Below, in pieces: positions 12,709 to 22,184 of a DNA stretch of 34,228 nucleotides. The notes beneath the pieces are model-generated. The model was not told the DNA's origin. It searched no databases and saw only the letters and a list, made by a program, of their open reading frames with translations. Position numbers and translations under genes: made by a program. Each line of letters opens with the position of its first letter. Positions within the stretch are counted from its first letter, which is position 1. Origin of the DNA: a virus; IMG/VR virus record IMGVR_UViG_3300033995_000490, positions 1-34,228 of that record; one strand, written 5' to 3'.

Positions 12709-13870
12709 AATAGCTGGGCTAAAGAAACGCATCAAAGTAATTCGGGGCGGTCAAGGAGCAGGCAAAACAATAAGCGTACTAATCCTGCTGATTAACCATG
12801 CGGCAAGCAAGCCTGACAAAGAGATTCTAATCATAAGCGCGGAGTTGACCAAGATGCGCTTGACTGTGATTAAGGACTTTGTGAAGGTGATGAAGATGGC
12901 AGGCATTTACGATGAAAGGCGGTTTATAGCTGGCACTCTTTACAGATTTGCAAACGGTTCTTTCATCAAATTCATAGGGCTGGATAAGCAGGATGTCGGC
13001 AAGGGATTACGCTCAGACATTGTCTATTTTAATGAGGTTAACAAATGCGACTCAGAAAGTTACAGGCAAGTTGCTACAAGGGCTGGCAAGGTAATTAGCG
13101 ATTACAATCCTGATGCTAAATTCTTTATTGATACAGAGGTAATAGGCCGCGAGGATTGCGACTTTTTGCAGCTAACATTTGAGGATAACGAACTGCTTGG
13201 AATAGATGAGCGTAACGAAATACTCAACTACAAGCGTTTGGGCTATAATGAGGATGGCAGCGTTAAAAATAGCTATTGGGCGAACATTTGGCGTGTGTAT
13301 GGACTGGGCGAAGTTGGGGCATTGCAAGGCGTGGTATTCAGCGACTGGAGCGAAATAGATTCAGTTCCACCTAGCGCAAAAATGGTAGGATTTGGAATGG
13401 ATTTTGGATATACGAACGACCCGACCACCTGCATTGTGGCCTATGAATACAACGGCCAAAGAATATACGATGAGTTGATTTACCAAACAGGGCTGCTAAA
13501 TGGTGACATTGCGGCCTTACTCAAATCAAACGGAATAAGCAAACAGGACAAGGGCTATGCTGACTGCGCAGACCCCAAAAGCATTGATGAAATTAACCGC
13601 TACGGATTCAATCTAAAGCCTGTAACCAAAGGCGCGGATAGTATTGCTTTCGGGATTAGCATCATGCAAGGGCAGCCGTTTCAAGTTACGAAAAGAAGCG
13701 CAAATATCAAAAAGGAATTGAACGCTTATTGCTGGGATACCGATAAGGACGGCAATACAATCAACAAGCCTATTGATGCCCACAACCACGCTATTGATGC
13801 CATGCGATACGTTGAGATGATGCTAACCATCAAACCATCATTCAAGCCATTTAGAGCGATCCAATTTTGA
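12680..13870 (+). CDS. terL: Large terminase subunit, 396 aa
   Basis: The packaging motor and nuclease. Walker A is G23-GQGAGKT30 and Walker B is D113-IVYFNE119 with the catalytic glutamate. The C-terminal RNase H-like nuclease is marked by D241 in GMDFGYTNDPT, D298 in ADCADP and D366/D373 in DAHNHAIDAMRY. This motif set resembles PBSX/Terminase_3-type subunits. The length is slightly short but complete. It is followed by tail genes rather than the portal, which is unusual. Confidence 0.95.
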   Translation: MIQSTTALRKIAGLKKRIKVIRGGQGAGKTISVLILLINHAASKPDKEILIISAELTKMRLTVIKDFVKVMKMAGIYDERRFIAGTLYRFANGSFIKFIGLDKQDVGKGLRSDIVYFNEVNKCDSESYRQVATRAGKVISDYNPDAKFFIDTEVIGREDCDFLQLTFEDNELLGIDERNEILNYKRLGYNEDGSVKNSYWANIWRVYGLGEVGALQGVVFSDWSEIDSVPPSAKMVGFGMDFGYTNDPTTCIVAYEYNGQRIYDELIYQTGLLNGDIAALLKSNGISKQDKGYADCADPKSIDEINRYGFNLKPVTKGADSIAFGISIMQGQPFQVTKRSANIKKELNAYCWDTDKDGNTINKPIDAHNHAIDAMRYVEMMLTIKPSFKPFRAIQF

Positions 13871-14583
13871 AAACAGCAATAACTATAAACGGCCAGCCTG
13901 TTAACATTCCTGCCCAGTGGGAGGACATAACACTAAAGCAAGCGATTCAATTACATTCAGCTAAAACAGATGCCGAAATACTTGCGGCCGTTAGTGGCCT
14001 AGACTTTGAGGTGTGCGAAAACATTAGACCAATGCAACTTGCCGCAATAGTGTGGCCTATTAACGCACTAGGTGAGATGCCTAGCCTAGATGAATGGACA
14101 CTATCACTTCCAAAACCTAAATCATTAGGCAGTATGGAATTTGCACGAAAGGTAAACGTGGAAGGGCTGGCAAGATTGAAGATAATTGATACCGAACTAA
14201 TCGGCCGAACGGTTGCTATTTACTGTGCAAATGATATAGACGACAAAGATATTGAGGACTGCTATTTACGCCTTCTGAATGAGCCGTTTATTGCCGTTGC
14301 CGCTGCTGGTCAATACATATCTAGCCAACTTGCCGAGATGTCAAAGGCTGAGGCTGCAATCAAGCCTGCGGAATACGAAAGCGAAGAATGGCAAGCTGGC
14401 ATTTCTGACTTCAAAAAATATGGTACTTTTGGACTGGTTAGAGGCATATCTTTACGCCACCATTGTAGTGATGAAGATGTATACCGTTGGAGTTATAATA
14501 AGGTGCTTTTGGAGTTGCAATATGCAGCAGATGAAAACGCTTACCAAAGGAAGTTGAACAAGATTTTGAACAAGAAGAAATGA
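13867..14583 (+). CDS. Possible tail-assembly chaperone-like protein, 238 aa
   Basis: Starts with TTG overlapping the terminase stop (TTGA), giving KTAITINGQPVNIPAQWEDI. The N-terminal half resembles phage proteins with a W-x-D-I-T-L opening and helical repeats. The C-terminus (YGTFGLVRGISLRHHCSDED, then a W-S-Y-N-K-V-L-L segment) recalls tail-assembly chaperone C-terminal domains. The similarity is loose and the gene is far from the tape measure (about 4.7 kb), so the assignment is tentative. No frameshift signal noted. Confidence 0.4.
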   Translation: MKTAITINGQPVNIPAQWEDITLKQAIQLHSAKTDAEILAAVSGLDFEVCENIRPMQLAAIVWPINALGEMPSLDEWTLSLPKPKSLGSMEFARKVNVEGLARLKIIDTELIGRTVAIYCANDIDDKDIEDCYLRLLNEPFIAVAAAGQYISSQLAEMSKAEAAIKPAEYESEEWQAGISDFKKYGTFGLVRGISLRHHCSDEDVYRWSYNKVLLELQYAADENAYQRKLNKILNKKK

Positions 14584-15032
14584 GCAGTATTGTCAGCATA
14601 ATTGAAGCGGTAGTTTTGGACTTAACTCCGAAGCCCGATTTCATACACGGGTTCAAATCATGGGCAAATCTAAAGGCAGATGAAAAGAGGTTTCCATGTG
14701 TGATACTTGTTGAGCCGATTACGAGCGATGATAACTTTAGGCAGGGGGGATTGGTAGATAGCACATATCCGTTATTTATGCTATTTCTAGATCGTACAGA
14801 ATTGGCATACACACCTGAGCAGCATCGTGTTACAATAGATGCAATGCGTGATTTACGCAGGCAGTTCGTTCTCAAATTAAAGGCAGCCAAAAATGTGTAT
14901 GGTGAGCATATTTTTAAGTCAATTGACAACGTGAAAACTACCGACACGTTTAACGAATTGGATGCCAACGCATCGGGCATATTTATGACATTCACAGCAA
15001 CACCACTAAACTCAGACAGCGTATGCGTGTAA
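14580..15032 (+). CDS. Tail or head-tail completion protein candidate, 150 aa
   Basis: An alpha/beta protein (SSIVSIIEAVVLDL, FPCVILVEPI, PLFMLFLDRT, then a helix with RDLRRQFVLKLK). Size and secondary-structure pattern resemble siphophage tail-terminator or minor tail proteins. Position between terminase and tape measure agrees with a virion role. No diagnostic motif. Confidence 0.45.
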   Translation: MSSIVSIIEAVVLDLTPKPDFIHGFKSWANLKADEKRFPCVILVEPITSDDNFRQGGLVDSTYPLFMLFLDRTELAYTPEQHRVTIDAMRDLRRQFVLKLKAAKNVYGEHIFKSIDNVKTTDTFNELDANASGIFMTFTATPLNSDSVCV

Positions 15033-15382
15033 CACATTCAAAGCAAGGCGGCAAATCAAATAGCAAAAAGAAGCTAAAGGATTTTGAGGCCGCAAAAGTT
15101 AAGGCCGTTAGTATGGTTATGCGTAACGTGGCAGAAGAAGCGCGAAAAATCGAGATGGAGGCGGTTAGGCAAGTTCTAGAATCATATCTAAACAGGCCGT
15201 TAATCCAAAGCGATGTGCAGAAGATAGGGCGAATTGCTATGCCTAATGGTTACGTGCTGACTTATGGCAATAAACCACTAGGCGAAATTCAACGCGAAAC
15301 GCACAAAGACCCGAAGGCTGAAGAGAATTATCGCATTACCTTTACAGCCTACGAAGATGAGCATACAGAAACCCCTTCTTGA
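15023..15382 (+). CDS. Small virion-region protein, 119 aa
   Basis: Very basic N-terminus (MRVTHSKQGGKSNSKKKLKD), a long helix to about residue 60, then a beta-rich end. Overlaps its neighbours by 10 and 26 bases. Probably structural or assembly-related from context. Family unknown. Confidence 0.5.
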   Translation: MRVTHSKQGGKSNSKKKLKDFEAAKVKAVSMVMRNVAEEARKIEMEAVRQVLESYLNRPLIQSDVQKIGRIAMPNGYVLTYGNKPLGEIQRETHKDPKAEENYRITFTAYEDEHTETPS

Positions 15383-15818
15383 GCAACTAGGCAAGACCTT
15401 AGTAGGGCAATTTCGGGCGAATATAGCACCGATGAAAGCAAGCGGCCGCACTAGCGACAGCATACACTACGTGGCGACCGAAAACACTTTAGAGGTGTTG
15501 GCATTGCGAAGTATTGGGACAGCTGAATATGGAAGGAAGCCAACAAGACAAGGAGCAGAAGCTGGCGACCCGACACTATTTGAAGCCATCAAAGAGTGGG
15601 CTAAAATACGTGGCATAGTTACCAATTTGGACGACAAAGCACAGCTAGGTATTGTTTACGCCATCACTAAGCACATTCATAAGAACGGATGGAAAACCAA
15701 GCTAACCAAGCCGCTTTCATCTGTTACGGATAACCTAGACATTGATGCGTTAATTAAGCCTTTGGTCGTGTATCAAATGACTCAGTTCAAAAGCGGTATA
15801 ATCAAAGAATTACAATGA
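15357..15818 (+). CDS. HK97 gp10-like head-tail connector/tail completion candidate, 153 aa
   Basis: The N-terminal helix leads into FRANIAPMKASGRTSDSIHY and then the I-G-T-A-E-Y-G-R-K-P strand, a pattern seen in HK97 gp10-type proteins. A tryptophan- and lysine-rich loop (HKNGWKTK) and C-terminal helices follow. These proteins join the tail to the head completion ring. Assignment from pattern and context. Confidence 0.5.
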   Translation: MSIQKPLLEQLGKTLVGQFRANIAPMKASGRTSDSIHYVATENTLEVLALRSIGTAEYGRKPTRQGAEAGDPTLFEAIKEWAKIRGIVTNLDDKAQLGIVYAITKHIHKNGWKTKLTKPLSSVTDNLDIDALIKPLVVYQMTQFKSGIIKELQ

Positions 15819-16882
15819 GTTTTCTAATAACACGCAAGCCCGAAAAGCTATTTGCATCATCGGTAAAGTTCTCAAGATGGACAGCCCTTGCGAACCCGTA
15901 TCTTTTTGAATTAACCCGAAAGGATTACGGGGTTAACTCTACAGGAATACGTCCAGCATACCACCCAACTAAGCCAACCGTAAGAACTACAGGCGACCCG
16001 ATTACCGTACCTGTAGTTGTTTTAGCTGGTGACAGGATATACGTTAACAGCGGAGTGTATCAGGGCATTTATACTGTTTTTAGCGTAACGAATGAATACA
16101 TCGTTTTAGATACTCCTTACATTGGCGTAGGTGGCACTGGATGGGTTAACCTAGTGGATAGGCTGCAGAACTTCAAAGCGTATATTAAAATATACGATGG
16201 CGTTACCAATGTGCTGATAGATGAGTTAAGACTTTCGCCCGATAGCACTGGGCTACTAATTGCGGACGTATCGGGCATATTGCGCAAACAGTTGAACACT
16301 ACAGCCGACCCAACTCAGACGACAATCAACAAAGCGAATAAAGGTATTTCGGGGTCGTTTAGAATTGGATATGGAGCATCTTGGCTATACGTAAGCGAAG
16401 AAATAACTACGGATGTCACGTCACCTGAGGTAATTGTTAAAGAAAAGTACTACTGGCTTTCTGCTGCGAAACAGATAGATGGAAACATTGCTCTAGGCAT
16501 GAGTGGAATCGGTCAAAACCTAAAAGAATTTGTGCCTAAAAACTTGGCAAGTTCTGAGGCTAAGTTCTTAACGATGTTTGAGCGGCCTACCTATTTCGAT
16601 GGGTTTCCGTTTTTCCTTTCGTTTATTTACGATGAAGATTTTGACGGTATTACGCTCGAACGCCATCAACAAGATGCCGACATAAACGGTGTTGACGTAG
16701 GTGCGGAAACAGATAATACCTTAATCGTTAGCCAAAAGCATTACGTGAATAACATGATACTTCGCGCCCCGAATGCTGGCACAAAAATCATTAAGGCATG
16801 GCTTGAAGATGGCCCAGCTGAAACAGATGGGTATATTGGAGTGGGAGGCATACCAATCGGAGGGGCATCTAAATACAATTAA
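15815..16882 (+). CDS. Tail-associated structural protein candidate, 355 aa
   Basis: Beta-rich throughout, with many glycine/threonine turns (VRTTGDPITVPVVVLAGDRI, GIYTVFSVTNEY). No catalytic motif or membrane segment. The gene lies between connector-like and hub-like genes and just upstream of the tape measure. With the next gene it appears to form a conserved tail pair. The two could be halves of a single longer protein in other Bacteroidota phages, though that is from memory. Confidence 0.5.
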   Translation: MSFLITRKPEKLFASSVKFSRWTALANPYLFELTRKDYGVNSTGIRPAYHPTKPTVRTTGDPITVPVVVLAGDRIYVNSGVYQGIYTVFSVTNEYIVLDTPYIGVGGTGWVNLVDRLQNFKAYIKIYDGVTNVLIDELRLSPDSTGLLIADVSGILRKQLNTTADPTQTTINKANKGISGSFRIGYGASWLYVSEEITTDVTSPEVIVKEKYYWLSAAKQIDGNIALGMSGIGQNLKEFVPKNLASSEAKFLTMFERPTYFDGFPFFLSFIYDEDFDGITLERHQQDADINGVDVGAETDNTLIVSQKHYVNNMILRAPNAGTKIIKAWLEDGPAETDGYIGVGGIPIGGASKYN

Positions 16883-16883
16883 A

Positions 16884-17321
16884 ATGATAGTTACAGAAAT
16901 CAAAGAAATAGATTACCTAGATTGCATACCTCAGAATCCATTGCAATTAATGTGGCTAAATTCACTCGGTGGCATGGATACTTGGGTATTTTCAAGGCAT
17001 CAAGAGTTCAGCGCGAGCGTTTCAGACGTTGACCAATTCGAGCCTGTTGTAAATTATCTACAAATTGCCAATTCAAACCAAAAAGTACTGAATAAGGAAT
17101 TGCTATACGTTCTCAATTTAGGATATGAGCAACTGAATACGCAGCAAGTTTTTGGAATTAGCCAAATTCTTTCATCGGCATTGGTATACGCTAATTTTGA
17201 AGGCTACTTCGTGCAAGTTATCGTAAAGGCTGGCAGCTACAAGATATTTGACACGGGCGAAAGCAGGCATAAATTAGAATTTGACATTATATTTCCTAAG
17301 CAATATACATCCAGCCTGTGA
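16884..17321 (+). CDS. Tail-associated protein with WLNSLGG motif, 145 aa
   Basis: Begins MIVTEIKEIDYLDCIPQNPL and contains L-M-W-L-N-S-L-G-G-M-D-T-W-V-F, a tryptophan-rich motif that recurs in tail proteins of Bacteroidota phages. The ATG at 16884 lies one base after the previous stop; upstream in-frame starts overlap the previous gene. It ends in a GTGA overlap with the next gene. Probably part of the tail tip or baseplate. Confidence 0.55.
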   Translation: MIVTEIKEIDYLDCIPQNPLQLMWLNSLGGMDTWVFSRHQEFSASVSDVDQFEPVVNYLQIANSNQKVLNKELLYVLNLGYEQLNTQQVFGISQILSSALVYANFEGYFVQVIVKAGSYKIFDTGESRHKLEFDIIFPKQYTSSL

Positions 17322-19312
17322 GCAATTTAATCATAAAGATTGGCGACAGACCGCTAGACTTAAATAGTGGTGAAACTATTGCGCTGACAAGGCAAGCGGC
17401 AAAGGTTGGCGACTTCGTGGCCGTTATGGCCGATGGCACTAACGAGGTGACTATACCTTTGACCGCGAACAACAAGGCGGTGTTGGATAATGCCCACATA
17501 TTCGGGACGGATAGCCTAATCCCGTATCGGAGGACGGATGCAACAATGATTCAAGAGGGTTATGAAACAATCACAAACGGTTATTCAATCGTTAAAAGTT
17601 CGGCTAACAATTTCAGCCTGCAAATTGTGGGAGGTAACGGAGGCTTTTTTGACCTTATACGGAATTTGAATTTAAGGCAATTGGACTTAGTGGAGTATAG
17701 TCACTTTTGGACAAACCTAAATGCCTTTGACAATCGCAATAATACAGATGGATACGTTTACGCGGTCTTTGAGCAGAGTGATTTGGAGGGAGTTGATTCA
17801 ACTATGCGAACGTATGGCACAAATTTATACGCGGTTCAAACAGCTAGGCTGCTGCCATCATTCCACGTTAAAACTTTAATTGGTAAAATCTTTGCGGAGC
17901 AGGGTTATACCTTCGTAACCGACTTAGTTGCTGAGGACATTTACAATAATCTAATTGTGTTTAATGGCAAGCCTGACCGAGGTGAGGATATGAGCCATCA
18001 TTTGTGTACGGTGGTAAATGATGTAGATTTATTCCCTTTATTTTCGGGAAATTGGTTATTTCAATATACATCTGTTATTAACGGAACATTATATACCAGT
18101 GATGCTGAGTTTAATAGTAGGCTGCCTTTATATTCACCAAATGCAAGTGACGCGGGATTTACATTAACCGACCCATGTACTGTTACCGTTGAATTTCAGT
18201 TGATTATAGGTTTTGCATACTATTTACTTAACACCGATTTTACCATAAATGTTGAGGCCACAACCGTTGATGGGATTACTGTTTATAATAGCAACACAAT
18301 TACGGTTAATGCCTACGAGTACACGCCACCATATGATGGCGAAGTAACGTTAAATTTCACCATGACTTTTGACGTTGGCGATTTTAATGGATTGATATTA
18401 TTTAGGCCAGCAGTTTTGTATAATCCAAATACGGGATTTTACATCAAAGCTGGCAGCAGCTACACCGTTACAAATGCGGTTATGCTTGCCAATACAGATA
18501 TAACTACATCGTTTCCAAACAACTATTTTAACGGCCTTGTCCCCGTTCCTGACATGAAACAAGGCGACTTCCTTAAAGACTTGTCAAAGGTATTTCAATG
18601 GATTTACGATGTGAATGAGGTGACTAAGGTGGTAACTGCTAGGCGTTATGATTCGGTGCAGGAAAACATACCAACGGCCATTGATTTGAGCGACCATATT
18701 GACGTCCGAAAGCAAAAGATAACGTACGGGATTGATGGCTTTGCTCAAACCAATTCGCTGGCATACAAGCCCGATGACATTACAAGCTATGATGCTATTG
18801 GTTATATCAATGTAGATGACCAAACATTAAAGGCCGAAAGCAAATATGTCGAGGTTTCATTATTTGCGGCTACTTCTACCCGTCAAAGGTTTGATTCAGT
18901 TGCCGCGCCTTACGTACCGATATTTGATGTCGATGTAATGCCCAATAATGCAATTACTCACAGATTGCTATTGACCAAAAGAGTAGATCCTTTTCCGTAC
19001 AACGTGAATTTTAACAGGGATGCAAGTGATTACCCAACGGACGATTTGACATTTGCATATTTTGCTGAGGCTGGCAATTTAGATAGCTTGGATTTTCCTA
19101 ACCTAATAAACCGCTTTTATCAAACGGTAATGGCGATAACCTATCGGGGCAAAACTCTCGAATGCTTAATGAATCTGAAAATTTCAGACGTTGTAAATTA
19201 TAACCCGTTTATTCCCGTTTACATATCACAGCATGGCAGCTATTTCTACTGGCAAAAGGTGAGCAACTACGTAAAAGATAAATTAACCAAATGCACGTTT
19301 ATACGCTTATAA
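17318..19312 (+). CDS. Large tail-tip/hub-like structural protein, 664 aa
   Basis: Starts at GTG overlapping the previous stop. Beta-rich N-terminal region, with segments typical of virion proteins (GGFFDLIRNLNLRQLDLVEY; then D-M-K-Q-G-D-F-L-K-D-L-S-K-V-F near residue 410). The FLKDLSKVFQW pattern recurs in hub-like tail proteins of Bacteroidota phages. Lies directly before the tape measure gene instead of after it, the reverse of the usual siphophage order. Exact role (distal tail, hub or fibre base) is unresolved. Confidence 0.6.
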   Translation: MSNLIIKIGDRPLDLNSGETIALTRQAAKVGDFVAVMADGTNEVTIPLTANNKAVLDNAHIFGTDSLIPYRRTDATMIQEGYETITNGYSIVKSSANNFSLQIVGGNGGFFDLIRNLNLRQLDLVEYSHFWTNLNAFDNRNNTDGYVYAVFEQSDLEGVDSTMRTYGTNLYAVQTARLLPSFHVKTLIGKIFAEQGYTFVTDLVAEDIYNNLIVFNGKPDRGEDMSHHLCTVVNDVDLFPLFSGNWLFQYTSVINGTLYTSDAEFNSRLPLYSPNASDAGFTLTDPCTVTVEFQLIIGFAYYLLNTDFTINVEATTVDGITVYNSNTITVNAYEYTPPYDGEVTLNFTMTFDVGDFNGLILFRPAVLYNPNTGFYIKAGSSYTVTNAVMLANTDITTSFPNNYFNGLVPVPDMKQGDFLKDLSKVFQWIYDVNEVTKVVTARRYDSVQENIPTAIDLSDHIDVRKQKITYGIDGFAQTNSLAYKPDDITSYDAIGYINVDDQTLKAESKYVEVSLFAATSTRQRFDSVAAPYVPIFDVDVMPNNAITHRLLLTKRVDPFPYNVNFNRDASDYPTDDLTFAYFAEAGNLDSLDFPNLINRFYQTVMAITYRGKTLECLMNLKISDVVNYNPFIPVYISQHGSYFYWQKVSNYVKDKLTKCTFIRL

Positions 19313-19313
19313 G

Positions 19314-21914
19314 ATGGCAACTGAAAAATATGAAGTACTTGTTAGCATTGGCATTGATTCAAAGGTCGTACAAGACAGCATTGCCAATGCGGATAGGCTA
19401 ACTGCTGAAATCACTAAACTTCGCGAAGCACAAAAGGCAAGCGGTGTTCAAGATGCGGAAACTACGGCCGCAATTAAGGCGTTAACCCAAGAACGTAGCC
19501 GTGACCTTCGTGTGGTGCAACAGGCCAACACGCTGGCATCGGAAACGGTCAAAGGGCAAGAAAGACTAAAGGCCGAGTTGTCGCTCCTAACGGTGCAATA
19601 TAACAACCTAACAACAGCAGAGCAAAAGACTACTGAAAGCGGCCAAAAGATGGGTGCGAGGATTCGCGCCCTGAGTGACGAATTGAAGGCAAACGAAAGC
19701 GCGGTAGGCAATAACGCTCGCAATGTGGGCAATTATACCGATTCGATAAAGGAAGCCTTGGTATCAATTACTGGTGCTGTTCCTGGACTGAAAGGATTTA
19801 AGGGCGGACTGGATGGCGTGACTAATGGATTCAAAGCGGCTGGCGGTGGTGTTAAGGGTTTCGGAGCGGCTTTGATGTCATTGGGGTTGCCTTTAATAGT
19901 TGCAGGAGTTACGGCTTTAATCGGAGTATTCAAAGCCTTTAAGCCTGTAGCTGATGCGGTGGAGAATGCGGTTACAGCAGTTAAAGCGGCCTTTGGGGCG
20001 TTAATATCGGGCGGCTCAATTACGGAAGCAGTACGCCAGTCAAGAGAATTACTTGAGGTGCAGCGAGATTTGGAGGACACGCAAAAGGCGTTTGCAATTT
20101 CGGCACAAAAATATGGCAACGAAATCGCAAAGCTAATAGTTGCATCAAAAGACCGTACTAAAACAGACCAAGAGCGGCTTGCAATAGTTGCCAAAGCAAA
20201 CAAATTAGAGGAGGAGTATTTTAACGCATCGGTTGCAAGAATTGACAAGGAATTATCTGCTCGTGAAAGTGAATTTATGCGTAAAAACAAAATCACAAAA
20301 GCGGAACTGCAACTACTTGCAGAGGGTACTTCTAAACAGGCTCTTGCATTGCGTGAACGATTGGAAAAGGGTGCAGAATATAGCGAAGAAGAATTGGCTC
20401 AGGTTCAAGATTTACTTGTTGAACGTGCTAAATTGGAGGGCGAAAGCCTTGTTTTGCAAGAGAAACTTGCAAACCGAACAAACCAACTTGCTGGCGATAT
20501 GGAAAAGGACAGGCAAGCTGAGGCCGACAAAATCGCAGCGGCTACCGAAAAGGCAAATGAGGCAAGGCAAAAAGAATTAGAGAAAAAAGAAGCCATACAG
20601 GCTAAAGAATTAGAGGATGCCAAAAAGCAAGCGGACGAATTAAGGAAAATCGCTGACGACTTTATGCGGTCGCAGATGTCGGAAACGGATAGGCAACTTT
20701 TGGAAATAGGCGAAAAGGCTAATGTACTAAAGGCTGCTGGTGTTGAAGAAGTTGCCATAACCAAATTCATAAACGATGAAGTAAAAAAGATTGAAGACAC
20801 CGCAAGAGCAGAAAAGCTGGCAAAGGATGGCGAGGCGTTTACTAAGCAAATCGAACTGCTAGGGCTACAAGAGCAAATTGAAGTACAAGCGGCTGAAACA
20901 TCCATTAAAAACGAAAAGGAATTAACCGATGCAAAGGCTAAAATAGCACTTGATTATCTATCGAAGAAGCTTGCCATCATGGAACAAATGGCAATGTTGG
21001 ATGGGATTGCAACTGCTGAAGAAATCGCAAACCTTAAACTAGTTGAAGGCGAAATAAAACGCATTACAGAAGGGCTGGCAAATCCTGAGGTTGAACCGCC
21101 TACGTTGGGCAAGATGCTAGGCCTTACGGAACAGGACATAGAAGATATTCAACTTGCTATGGAGGTGGTTAATGGCTTGCTAGCAACAGCAATGGCAGCA
21201 ACTCAGGCATCTGCCGACAATAGGCTTGCTCAAATTGATGCTCAGTCAAATGCTGAAATACAGGCCATAAACAACAGCACGCTTTCGGAGGAAGAAAAGC
21301 AAAAAAAGATAAAAACAATAGAGCAAAAGGCCGCGAGGGATAAATACAAAATTGAATTAGAACAGTTCAAAATTGCTCAGGCATTACAGATAGCAATGGC
21401 AATAGCCAACACGGCTACAGCTGTAATGGCGCAGCTATCCAATCCAACACCTTACGCGGGATTTGTACTTGCTGCGCTTGCTGGTGTCACGGGAGCGGCT
21501 CAAATAGCGATGATTGCAAGCCAACAGCCACCGCCACCGCCTGCATTTGCATCGGGTGGATTTGTGTCGGGCGCTGGTAGTGGAACAAGTGATTCAATTC
21601 CTGCTATGCTTTCAAATGGCGAAAGCGTAAATAATGCGGAAACGACTAGACGGTTTGCTCCGCTACTTTCATCTTTGAATGCGGCTGGTGGTGGTGTTGA
21701 TTGGTATCGTGGCGAAGGCTTTGCATCGGGCGGTTTGGTGCGTAAATTTGCAACGGGTGGCGTTGCAATGTCCAGTTCTTCGATGATTCGGGACAATCAA
21801 CAAGTGGCAATGATGGCAGCCCAAATGAGTATGTCACAGCCTGTTTTAGTGATTGAAGAATTTCAAAGCGTACAGGGTAGGCAAGTTAGAACCGAGCAGA
21901 ATCTACAACTATGA
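19314..21914 (+). CDS. Tape measure protein, 866 aa
   Basis: Sets tail length and is ejected with DNA. Long coiled-coil and helical regions (about 1-140 and 230-620, rich in A, E and K) flank a hydrophobic segment near 184-208 (LPLIVAGVTALIGVFKAF). A second hydrophobic region lies near 690-735, then a PPPPP run, then the Bacteroidota-phage tape-measure ending: FASGGFVSGAGSGTSDSIPA followed by M-L-S-N-G-E-S-V. At roughly 0.15 nm per residue this predicts a tail near 130 nm. No lytic transglycosylase or peptidase motif is evident. Confidence 0.92.
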   Translation: MATEKYEVLVSIGIDSKVVQDSIANADRLTAEITKLREAQKASGVQDAETTAAIKALTQERSRDLRVVQQANTLASETVKGQERLKAELSLLTVQYNNLTTAEQKTTESGQKMGARIRALSDELKANESAVGNNARNVGNYTDSIKEALVSITGAVPGLKGFKGGLDGVTNGFKAAGGGVKGFGAALMSLGLPLIVAGVTALIGVFKAFKPVADAVENAVTAVKAAFGALISGGSITEAVRQSRELLEVQRDLEDTQKAFAISAQKYGNEIAKLIVASKDRTKTDQERLAIVAKANKLEEEYFNASVARIDKELSARESEFMRKNKITKAELQLLAEGTSKQALALRERLEKGAEYSEEELAQVQDLLVERAKLEGESLVLQEKLANRTNQLAGDMEKDRQAEADKIAAATEKANEARQKELEKKEAIQAKELEDAKKQADELRKIADDFMRSQMSETDRQLLEIGEKANVLKAAGVEEVAITKFINDEVKKIEDTARAEKLAKDGEAFTKQIELLGLQEQIEVQAAETSIKNEKELTDAKAKIALDYLSKKLAIMEQMAMLDGIATAEEIANLKLVEGEIKRITEGLANPEVEPPTLGKMLGLTEQDIEDIQLAMEVVNGLLATAMAATQASADNRLAQIDAQSNAEIQAINNSTLSEEEKQKKIKTIEQKAARDKYKIELEQFKIAQALQIAMAIANTATAVMAQLSNPTPYAGFVLAALAGVTGAAQIAMIASQQPPPPPAFASGGFVSGAGSGTSDSIPAMLSNGESVNNAETTRRFAPLLSSLNAAGGGVDWYRGEGFASGGLVRKFATGGVAMSSSSMIRDNQQVAMMAAQMSMSQPVLVIEEFQSVQGRQVRTEQNLQL

Positions 21915-22147
21915 ATGAACTAATTTTAGAACTTGACAAAAGCGGTCAATTGTTTGAACTATTCAAAGGCGGCTTTATATCTTGGACGGTGCTAAGGGAT
22001 AAGGATATTTACCTCACCTATTTAGCCCATCGACAAACTGGATTAAATAAGACGCAAGCGGTCAAAAGAACGGCCGACCAATTTGACTTAAGCGACAACG
22101 TTGTATGGGTGGCTTTGCGTAAAATGAGCGCACCAATAAACGAATAG
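21911..22147 (+). CDS. Small helix-turn-helix protein, 78 aa
   Basis: Residues about 35-72 read as two helices and a recognition helix (YLAHRQTGLNKTQAVKRTAD, then F-D-L-S-D-N-V-V-W-V-A-L-R-K-M). The pattern recalls Mor-type and sigma-like HTH modules. Overlaps the tape measure stop by four bases. Small HTH proteins of this kind recur near Bacteroidota phage structural genes. It could regulate the late head genes downstream, but this is inference. Confidence 0.6.
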   Translation: MNELILELDKSGQLFELFKGGFISWTVLRDKDIYLTYLAHRQTGLNKTQAVKRTADQFDLSDNVVWVALRKMSAPINE

Positions 22148-22184
22148 TAAAAGCCTGTTTTGCCGTGTGGAATTTTGCCGCCAC

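Noticed and set aside
14438-15037. 199-codon antisense ORF
   Set aside because: It is the shadow of two well-supported + strand genes, and no other gene is on the - strand. The residue pattern (cysteine/serine-rich) is typical of antisense reading.
15815-17321. A second programmed frameshift joining the 355- and 145-residue tail proteins
   Set aside because: The junction would need a +1 or -2 shift, there is no slippery heptamer, and the downstream gene has a good ATG one base after the stop.
19733-20296. 187-codon antisense ORF inside the tape measure gene
   Set aside because: Antisense of alanine/lysine-rich coiled-coil codons often lacks stops. No start context or family resemblance.
20405-20905. 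166-codon antisense ORF inside the tape measure gene
   Set aside because: Serine/alanine/phenylalanine-rich reverse reading of the coiled coil. No supporting signal.
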